Shown here piece after piece: positions 58,228 to 64,000 of a DNA stretch of 64,000 nucleotides; the first letter of the stretch is position 1; each line of letters starts with the position of its first letter. The position numbers and the translations under genes were made by a program. The notes beneath the pieces were generated by a model, which was not told the DNA's origin, searched no databases, and saw only the letters and a list, made by a program, of their open reading frames with translations. This DNA is from Bacillota bacterium (lineage in GTDB: Bacteria > Bacillota > Clostridia > Ch29), in the NCBI GenBank assembly GCA_013540605.1, contig JABVCK010000001.1, positions 1 through 64,000 of the forward strand. Reading direction: 5' to 3'.

Positions 58228-59817
58228 TTAACGTTCGCTTCCCAATAGACACAACTGATTCATGCCTAGTAAGGCCTGCTTGACACCGGGAGCGTTTAGC
58301 TCATCAACAAGTATTATAAGAAAGTCACCGGGTAGTAATACAGTGCTGCCATTGGGGATGATCTCTTCCTGCCCTCTTTTTATCCCAACCAATAGGCAGT
58401 CCGGCGGCCAGTTAATTTCCTTGATCATCCTGCTGTCAATCGCGGTACCCATAGGAACGGGAATTTCCAGTAAAACCTTGGTTCGTGCATGACCTTTATA
58501 GGAGTTGCTGTTCTGAAGGATAGTCAGGTCCAAGAGAGATTCATATATTGGTCTGGATGATAAAATATCGGCAGTAACGTAGGAGGTCAGCGCTACAACA
58601 GATAACGCAAGAAGATGGCTGAAATTACCGGTCATCTCGGTTATCAGAATCACTCCTGTTATCGGGGCTTTGACTATCGCAGTGAAATATCCAACCATAG
58701 CAAGTATTATGAAATTGTTGACATATTGCTGATTAACCCCCAAAAAGGTTACCAGGGCACTTCCATAAAGATGACCCGTTAGGGCGCCAATTACCAATAA
58801 TGGGAGGAAAATGCCTCCCGGAGCACCGGAACCGTAGCTTATCATGGTAAAGAAAAACTTTACTGCCAGGAGTGACAGTAAAAAACCGAGCGGGAACATT
58901 GACTGTTCTAGGGACGCAATTAATTCGTGGCCACCACCCAGAGCCTGGGGAAAATAGAATCCCACAATACATGCAACAAGAAGCGCGGCTGCCGGTCTGA
59001 ACTGGATAGGCAGCCATTTTTGTTTCCTATAAAACTTCAGCGACTTTATTATAAACCTATTGAAAACAGTGCCGAACACCCCCAGAATTGCTCCGAGAAT
59101 TATCAAATATACGTAATGGTTAAGAGGCAGTACTGACACTATCTCCAGGCTAAAAGCAGGCGACATGCCAAAGAAATTTTTTGCAATATAGCCTGCGGTA
59201 AGAGATGCCGGCATAACGGCTAACAATACCATAGGAGAAAAGCTTTTATGAACTTCTTCAAGAGCGAACATTATACCCGCGAGGGGCGCATTAAATGCCG
59301 CTGAAAGTCCTGCGCTGGCACCGCTGGTTATCAGGAATTTTTCCTCAACCTTCATTTTGTTAAAAACACGGCAGAACCCCTGAGCGGCTGCGGCGCCTAA
59401 TTGTACAGAGGGGCCTTCCCTGCCAAGGGAGAGGCCTGCGCCTATGGACATAATACCCCCAATAAACTTACCAAGAATAACCTTCCACCAGTTCATTCCA
59501 AGCTTCCTCAGCAGCAGGCCTTCCACCTGAGGAATTCCACTGCCGGATATCATGGGCTCAAACTTTATCAAGGTACCGATAAGATAACCTGTCACAACCA
59601 GAAAAGCAGCCCAAAAAGGGACTAAGTAGGGTTTTTGAACTAAGAAAGCATAAGCTTCTCTCGCAAAAGCTTCGGATCTTCCCAAAAGGAATCTATACAG
59701 AACTACAATCAGTCCGGAGATTATGCCTATTAATACGCCATCGGTGACGAGCCCCATGCTGGAGTTTTTTCTCCAGGTTATCACATTATGTATGTTATTC
59801 TCTTTTGTTAATGCCAT
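58228..59817 (-). CDS. ClC-family chloride/proton antiporter with C-terminal TrkA-C domain
   Basis: A 529-residue membrane protein. ClC selectivity-filter motifs are GSGIPQVEG, GREGPSVQLG (with the gating Glu) and GAPGGIFLPLL. A Glu in IMFALEEVHKSF corresponds to the internal proton glutamate of E. coli ClcA, which favours exchange rather than channel activity. About 17 helices are predicted up to residue 420. The last 85 residues resemble a TrkA-C/RCK-C ligand-binding domain (MIKEINWPPDCLLVGIKRG). The minus-strand ATG is at 59817. It probably contributes to acid resistance or anion homeostasis. Confidence 0.92.
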   Translation of the reverse strand: MALTKENNIHNVITWRKNSSMGLVTDGVLIGIISGLIVVLYRFLLGRSEAFAREAYAFLVQKPYLVPFWAAFLVVTGYLIGTLIKFEPMISGSGIPQVEGLLLRKLGMNWWKVILGKFIGGIMSIGAGLSLGREGPSVQLGAAAAQGFCRVFNKMKVEEKFLITSGASAGLSAAFNAPLAGIMFALEEVHKSFSPMVLLAVMPASLTAGYIAKNFFGMSPAFSLEIVSVLPLNHYVYLIILGAILGVFGTVFNRFIIKSLKFYRKQKWLPIQFRPAAALLVACIVGFYFPQALGGGHELIASLEQSMFPLGFLLSLLAVKFFFTMISYGSGAPGGIFLPLLVIGALTGHLYGSALVTFLGVNQQYVNNFIILAMVGYFTAIVKAPITGVILITEMTGNFSHLLALSVVALTSYVTADILSSRPIYESLLDLTILQNSNSYKGHARTKVLLEIPVPMGTAIDSRMIKEINWPPDCLLVGIKRGQEEIIPNGSTVLLPGDFLIILVDELNAPGVKQALLGMNQLCLLGSER

Positions 59818-60023
59818 AGCTCAGCAACTCCGTAAAGGAAAAATAAACTCCGAAAAGATTATAATACTTTGACTATTATTTATCAATATTTATATACCAT
59901 GTATATTATGGTTGTCCAAAATTTAGTATCGGGATGATGAAGGCCGTATCGGCGAAAAGTGTATTAATGCTGGTAAATCCGGGGGGGATTAGGGTAGAAT
60001 ATAAGCATAAGGAGGGATTTGTA

Positions 60024-60845
60024 ATGATAGAGTACCATGATTACGCAAGGGCGGCGGAGTATATATCCGCAAGGCTCAGCAACCGGCCCTTAATAGGTTT
60101 GATTCTCGGTTCAGGATTGGGTGAGATGGCAGAACAGGTTGAGAATAAGACAATAATAGATTACAGTGAAATACCAGGTTTTCCGGTTTCTACAGTGGAG
60201 GGGCATGCGGGAAGGCTCGTAGCTGGAAAACTCATGGGCAAAGAATTGGTGGTTATGCAGGGAAGATTTCACTACTATGAGGGTTATTCCCTCGATGAAG
60301 TGACATTTCCCGTCAGGGTTATGAAGCTTATAGGGGTAGAATACCTGATAGTGACAAATGCGGCCGGTGGTGTGAACAGTGAGTTTGCCCCGGGAGACTT
60401 AATGGTTATAACCGACCACATTAACCTGCTGGGGGCGAATCCTTTGAGGGGTAAGAATTTGGAGAAAATGGGGCCCAGGTTTCCCGATATGTCCAGGGCC
60501 TACGACAGGGATCTTATAGACGTGGCCCTGAACTGCGCCGGGAAAGCCGGAATTAAAGTACATAGGGGAGTATACTGCGCTATGCAGGGACCAAGCTATG
60601 AAACTCCGGCCGAAATCAGGATGGCCAGGATAATCGGCGGGGATGCCGTTGGAATGTCGACGGTTCCGGAGGTAATTGCAGCTAACCACTGCGGGATTAG
60701 GGTGCTTGGGATATCGTGCATAACAAATATGGCCGCGGGTATCCTTGACCAGCCCTTGAAGCATGAAGAGGTTATAGAGGTTGGTAAGATGGCAAGGAAA
60801 GGTTTTATTGAGCTTATTAAAGGAGTAGTGGAGGAGATTTGTTAA
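60024..60845 (+). CDS. Purine-nucleoside phosphorylase
   Basis: A 273-residue trimeric-type (family II, PNP/MTAP) purine nucleoside phosphorylase. It phosphorolyses inosine and guanosine derivatives to free base plus (deoxy)ribose 1-phosphate. The phosphate-binding GLILGSGLGEMAEQVE, the His in VEGHAGRLV, QGRFHYYEGY, the base-binding TNAAGGVN and GPSYETPAEIRM are all present, as is VGMSTVPEVIAANHCG. ATG 60024 follows AAGGAGGGATTTG; the in-frame extension from 59934 is unlikely. It feeds the same salvage route as deoC at 56007. Confidence 0.94.
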   Translation: MIEYHDYARAAEYISARLSNRPLIGLILGSGLGEMAEQVENKTIIDYSEIPGFPVSTVEGHAGRLVAGKLMGKELVVMQGRFHYYEGYSLDEVTFPVRVMKLIGVEYLIVTNAAGGVNSEFAPGDLMVITDHINLLGANPLRGKNLEKMGPRFPDMSRAYDRDLIDVALNCAGKAGIKVHRGVYCAMQGPSYETPAEIRMARIIGGDAVGMSTVPEVIAANHCGIRVLGISCITNMAAGILDQPLKHEEVIEVGKMARKGFIELIKGVVEEIC

Positions 60846-60926
60846 AGGTTCTTCATAATTGCTACACAATGTTGAGTTAATGTAATGATTAAAGAGTTCA
60901 ATTAAAGCTTGAGGGGATTAGAGCAG

Positions 60927-61619
60927 ATGGCCAGTGTTAGCAAAGTGCTGATTGTCGATGATGAACAAAGGATTGTGGAAGTTGTTCGGTCCTACCTCGT
61001 CAAGGAGGGATACACGGTGGTTCAGGCCGGCAATGGTATCGAGGCATTGGAGTTATATAGACGGGAGGAACCGGACCTGGTAGTTCTTGACCTGATGATG
61101 CCTGGTATGGATGGGTGGGAGGTCTGCAAAAGAATAAGAGCGGAATCTGCAGTGCCAATAATCATGCTGACAGCAAAAAGTCAGGTCGAGGATAGGGTAG
61201 AGGGCCTTTCTATAGGGGCCGACGATTATTTAGTAAAACCTTTCAGTCCAAAGGAGCTTGTAGCAAGGATAAGGGCAGTGCTGAGAAGGACCGGGGAGGA
61301 AGGAAGAACTGCCGATGTCCTTGAATTGGACGGGGGAAGGCTGAAAATCGACATGCTTAAGCAGGAGGTTATCAAAGACGGTAGGAACGCAGGTCTTACC
61401 CAATTGGAATTCAATATACTGAAAACCCTGGCAAGCAATCCGGGCCGTGTATACAGCCGGGAAACGCTAATATACGCGGTGCTTGGCTATGATTATGAGG
61501 GCTATGACAGGACAATCGATACCCACATTAAAAATATAAGAAACAAGATTGAAGATAATAAAAGGGACCCCCGGTATATAAAAACTATATACGGAGCCGG
61601 TTATAAGTTTGGGGGGTAA
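60927..61619 (+). CDS. OmpR/PhoB-family response regulator
   Basis: A 230-residue two-component regulator. The receiver domain has the acidic pair in VLIVDDEQRIV, the phospho-acceptor Asp in LVVLDLMMPGMDG, Thr in IIMLTAKS and Lys in YLVKPFSPKEL. The C-terminal winged helix starts near residue 130 (LTQLEFNILKTLASNPGRV) and ends with IKTIYGAGYKF. ATG 60927 follows GAGGGGATTAG. The cognate kinase starts 3 bp after its stop codon. It follows the phosphorylase gene but need not share its transcript. Confidence 0.95.
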   Translation: MASVSKVLIVDDEQRIVEVVRSYLVKEGYTVVQAGNGIEALELYRREEPDLVVLDLMMPGMDGWEVCKRIRAESAVPIIMLTAKSQVEDRVEGLSIGADDYLVKPFSPKELVARIRAVLRRTGEEGRTADVLELDGGRLKIDMLKQEVIKDGRNAGLTQLEFNILKTLASNPGRVYSRETLIYAVLGYDYEGYDRTIDTHIKNIRNKIEDNKRDPRYIKTIYGAGYKFGG

Positions 61620-61622
61620 AGA

Positions 61623-62999
61623 ATGAGAAAAAGTTTAAGGGGGAAATTCCTTCTGGCCTTCCTGACCACAGCTCTGTGTTCCGTTTTACTCACAGGGTTG
61701 ATGATAAACAGAACAGTTGACGAAAGCTTTTACGAATACATGAAAAAGAATCAGGAAGACAGGTACTCTAAGATAGTGGATAGCCTGGCGGAATACTACA
61801 GGCAGTACGGAAGCTGGGATAAGCTGTACATCAGCAGTATAGCCCGCTCTGCCATGGGAAGCGTGGCTAATATCAGGGTTTTTGACGAAAAGGGTATAGT
61901 GATATACCAATCGGCGATGGGACACCCCCAGGGCATGATGAACAGAAGGTGGATGGGCAGGAGATGGACGGGCGAAGGAGAGGACGATTACAGCACAGCC
62001 AGGCTTCCCATTGAGGTAGATGGTATGAAGGTCGGAGAAGTGGAGATAGGCTATTTTGGGCCTACGGTACTCCTATCCCAGGATATTGACTTTAAGAAAA
62101 AGGTCAATTCGATTCTTATCGTGTCGGTTTTTTTAGCGATGGCTTTGGCAACGGTAGCAAGCTGGATATTCAGCAGAAAGCTGACAAAGCCAATTATAGA
62201 AATAATCAACACTACCAGCGATATGTCAAGGGGAAATTTGAAGAAACGGGTTACCGGGGTTGAAGGGAAGGATGAACTTGGCGAGCTTGCTAAATCAGTG
62301 AATAGGCTTGGCGAGTGGGTGGAAAACCTGGAGGATTTGAGAATCCAAATGACTTCCGATGTAGCGCACGAACTCAGGACTCCCCTGACCATCGTACTGA
62401 GCCACATTGAAGCAATCAAGGACGGGATATGGGAAGCTACTCCGGAAAGGCTCCAGGTCTGCTACGATGAAATACTAAGGCTTTCGTCTCTGGTTAAAGA
62501 TATTGAGAAGCTTTCAGGCTTTGAAAAGGGCTCGCTAAAACTGGAAATCGAGGAATTCAACCTTGCTCTTGTAGCAGGAGAAGTAAGGGACAATTTTAAG
62601 ATACTTTTTGATGAAAAAGGCGTAGAGCTCATTGCAGATATAGAGGAAGATTTGGTGTTAAAGGGAGACAAGGGCAAAATAAAGCAGGCATTGATCAACC
62701 TGCTCTCCAATGCCTTGAAGTTTACGGATAAAGGCGGTACTGTAAAGCTTGAAGCTGCGAAGAAGGGCAATGATATTGTGATTGTGGTCGAGGATAATGG
62801 GAGGGGTATACTCCAGGAGGACCTGCCCTTTATCTTCGAAAGGTTCTACAGGGGGGAAAAATCCAGGAACAGGGCTACGGGCGGTGCCGGCATAGGGCTG
62901 TCAATTACAAAGGCCATTATAGAGGTTCACCATGGGACTATCGAAGTGAAAAGCGAGGAGGGGAAAGGGAGCAGGTTTGAGATGCGCCTGCCATCTTAA
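61623..62999 (+). CDS. HAMP-containing sensor histidine kinase
   Basis: A 458-residue membrane kinase. One TM helix is at about 8-28, an extracytoplasmic sensor region lies between about 30 and 160, and a second TM is at about 163-183. HAMP follows (TKPIIEIINTTSDMSRGNL). The HisKA H-box is TSDVAHELRTPLTIV, and the ATPase domain has NLLSNALKFTDKGG, VEDNGRGI and GAGIGLSITKAI. It phosphorylates the regulator encoded just upstream. The extracytoplasmic loop contains a Met/Arg/Trp-rich stretch (HPQGMMNRRWMGRRW), unusual enough to suggest a metal, redox or envelope-stress signal. Confidence 0.94.
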   Translation: MRKSLRGKFLLAFLTTALCSVLLTGLMINRTVDESFYEYMKKNQEDRYSKIVDSLAEYYRQYGSWDKLYISSIARSAMGSVANIRVFDEKGIVIYQSAMGHPQGMMNRRWMGRRWTGEGEDDYSTARLPIEVDGMKVGEVEIGYFGPTVLLSQDIDFKKKVNSILIVSVFLAMALATVASWIFSRKLTKPIIEIINTTSDMSRGNLKKRVTGVEGKDELGELAKSVNRLGEWVENLEDLRIQMTSDVAHELRTPLTIVLSHIEAIKDGIWEATPERLQVCYDEILRLSSLVKDIEKLSGFEKGSLKLEIEEFNLALVAGEVRDNFKILFDEKGVELIADIEEDLVLKGDKGKIKQALINLLSNALKFTDKGGTVKLEAAKKGNDIVIVVEDNGRGILQEDLPFIFERFYRGEKSRNRATGGAGIGLSITKAIIEVHHGTIEVKSEEGKGSRFEMRLPS

Positions 63000-63001
63000 A
63001 T

Positions 63002-63030
63002 AAAAAAGCGCCGGAGGCGCTTTTTTATTT
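63002..63030 (+). terminator. Terminator after the two-component operon
   Basis: AAAAAAGCGCC pairs with GGCGCTTTTTT around GGA, ending in T residues. Confidence 0.9.
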
Positions 63031-63194
63031 AAGGTATAATAGGACAACTCTACGGATATAATATAATAATTATGTTTTTATTCAGAACTGACGATGAATC
63101 ATATATAGTTGCAATTTCATGTGAGTTTTGGTATAGTATAAAACTGTGTTGGATAAAGTTGCCAACATATATTGGGGCATCAGAAGGAGGAAGA

Positions 63195-63791
63195 ATGAAA
63201 AACCATAGAAACACGGCAGTATTTTTGCTAATACTCGTGGTCTTTGCCTGTGTTGGATGCAGTAACAGCAAAGACATGTCAGTATACGCAGATAATTATA
63301 TGGAAACTCCGGCTGCTCCCGTGCTGCCGGACCTGCGGATGAAGAGTGTGGTAGCCAGACCGAAGGTGCAGGTAAGCCGGGGAACCGGTCAGGAAATAAG
63401 CGACTGGGAACTGTATCTTTTAGCAAAGATGATCGAGTGTGAAGCAAGGTATGAGCCATACGAGGGAAAAGTGGCCGTAGGAGCGGTTATTCTGAATAGG
63501 GTTAAGAGTTCTAAGTTTCCGAACACGATAGAAGGGGTAATATTTCAAAAAGGACAGTTTCAACCAATTTCGGACGGCGGATGGGAAAAGAAAGAACCTT
63601 CGAAGCAGTCATACAATGCAGCTGAGGAAGCACTGCGAGGTATAAAACCAACTGGAGAAAACGGAGAAGATGTGGGCAATGCATTATTCTTCATATATGA
63701 GGAGATTGCAGGCGAAAGAGCAGTTTGGTGGTTCAAGAGCAGGTTGCGCTACATAACCAGCATAGGCAATCACGATTTCTATACATATTAA
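63195..63791 (+). CDS. SleB-like cell wall hydrolase lipoprotein
   Basis: A 198-residue lipoprotein. The signal peptide ends at VFACVGC, giving a lipidated Cys near residue 21. The C-terminal 135 residues form a Hydrolase_2 (SleB/CwlJ catalytic) domain with the catalytic Glu in LLAKMIECEARYEPYEG, then VAVGAVILNRVKSSKFP and GQFQPISDGGW. SleB-type enzymes are lytic transglycosylases acting on muramic-lactam cortex during germination; relatives in Clostridia also act on vegetative wall. ATG 63195 after AAGGAGGAAG gives the intact signal peptide, unlike the longer frame from 63072. Confidence 0.9.
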   Translation: MKNHRNTAVFLLILVVFACVGCSNSKDMSVYADNYMETPAAPVLPDLRMKSVVARPKVQVSRGTGQEISDWELYLLAKMIECEARYEPYEGKVAVGAVILNRVKSSKFPNTIEGVIFQKGQFQPISDGGWEKKEPSKQSYNAAEEALRGIKPTGENGEDVGNALFFIYEEIAGERAVWWFKSRLRYITSIGNHDFYTY

Positions 63792-63813
63792 AAGCCTCCC
63801 GTCAAGGAGGCTT
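63792..63813. terminator. Hairpin after the SleB-like gene
   Basis: AAGCCTCC pairs with GGAGGCTT around CGTCAA. It is followed by A residues rather than T, so termination of plus-strand transcripts is only possible, not clear. Confidence 0.4.
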
Positions 63814-63886
63814 AAAAAAAGAGGAATTCTCCGTGTAGTATAGAAAGATAAAGCATAGAATCGAGTTAAGTTAGGGAGGGTCAGGG

Positions 63887-64000
63887 ATGAAAACGGTGGT
63901 TGGAGATATAACCTCTTTGGAGGCAGATGTTATTGTCAATGCCGCAAATGGTATCGGACCAATGGGTGGTGGAGTTGCAGCGGCAATCAGGCGGATCGGG
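63887..64000 (+). CDS. Macro-domain protein (partial, runs off window)
   Basis: The first 38 codons are visible. They read VVGDITSLEADVIVNAANG followed by GPMGGGVAAAIRRIG, the signature of macro domains that bind ADP-ribose or O-acetyl-ADP-ribose and remove ADP-ribose from proteins or small molecules. The start is ATG 63887 behind GGGAGGGTCAGGG. Length and any additional domains are outside the window. Confidence 0.85.
   Translation, partial: MKTVVGDITSLEADVIVNAANGIGPMGGGVAAAIRRIG

Overview
The window looks like chromosomal DNA of a strictly anaerobic, spore-forming Firmicute of the class Clostridia. The supporting signs are three tungsten/molybdopterin aldehyde:ferredoxin oxidoreductases (AORs) with ferredoxin-like partners, a glycyl-radical dehydratase with its activase, sigma54-driven catabolic operons, SLH-domain proteins, a SleB-type cortex hydrolase, a sigmaK-like sporulation promoter and strong AGGAGG-type ribosome binding sites. 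I cannot name the species. I recognised no rRNA, tRNA or CRISPR array.

Region 1 (0.5-10 kb) is a FadR-regulated catabolic operon. It holds a TAXI-type TRAP uptake system, AOR1 with a four-cluster ferredoxin, an ACMSD-like amidohydrolase, a DRE-TIM lyase/synthase and a second FadR-type regulator. A perfect 23-bp palindrome lies just downstream of the fadR1 promoter and is probably its operator. Region 2 (10-15 kb) holds AOR2, a tautomerase, a C_GCAxxG_C_C protein, a MoaD-like sulfur carrier, a ketopantoate-reductase-like enzyme and a decayed cysteine-desulfidase-family gene.

Region 3 (15-24.4 kb) looks like a ferredoxin-reducing amine module: a GABA-type aminotransferase, a sigma54 activator, a ferredoxin, AOR3, a MoaD-like carrier, a putrescine-type aminotransferase and an NhaC-type antiporter. 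Canonical -24/-12 promoters precede both transcription units. The aminotransferases would produce aldehydes that AOR3 oxidises to acids. Region 4 (26-32 kb) pairs a prolyl-tRNA editing protein and a RocR-like sigma54 activator with a trans-4-hydroxy-L-proline dehydratase (HypD) and its activase, again behind a sigma54 promoter.

Region 5 (32-49 kb) is mixed housekeeping and accessory DNA: a PAS kinase, an rRNA methylase, an ATP-grasp ligase, transporters, a GH18-SLH protein, small redox proteins, a doubly frameshifted cstA, an FeFe-hydrogenase remnant, an M20 peptidase and an ANTAR regulator. Region 6 (49.2-52.9 kb) is a cargo-free Tn554-like element (tnpA, tnpB, tnpC) inserted just upstream of a CAP-domain protein gene. 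Region 7 (52.9-64 kb) carries a probable spore-coat gene, deoC, an M23 hydrolase, a ClC antiporter, purine nucleoside phosphorylase, a two-component system, a SleB-like hydrolase and the start of a macro-domain gene.

Two dispersed non-coding repeat families thread the window. One is a long, imperfect inverted repeat made of words such as CAGTTGCCAGT and CTGTGATCTGTGATCT. The other is a REP-like GGGGACATTCC / GGGGACACACC palindrome family. They occupy most of the longer intergenic spaces and touch several decayed genes.
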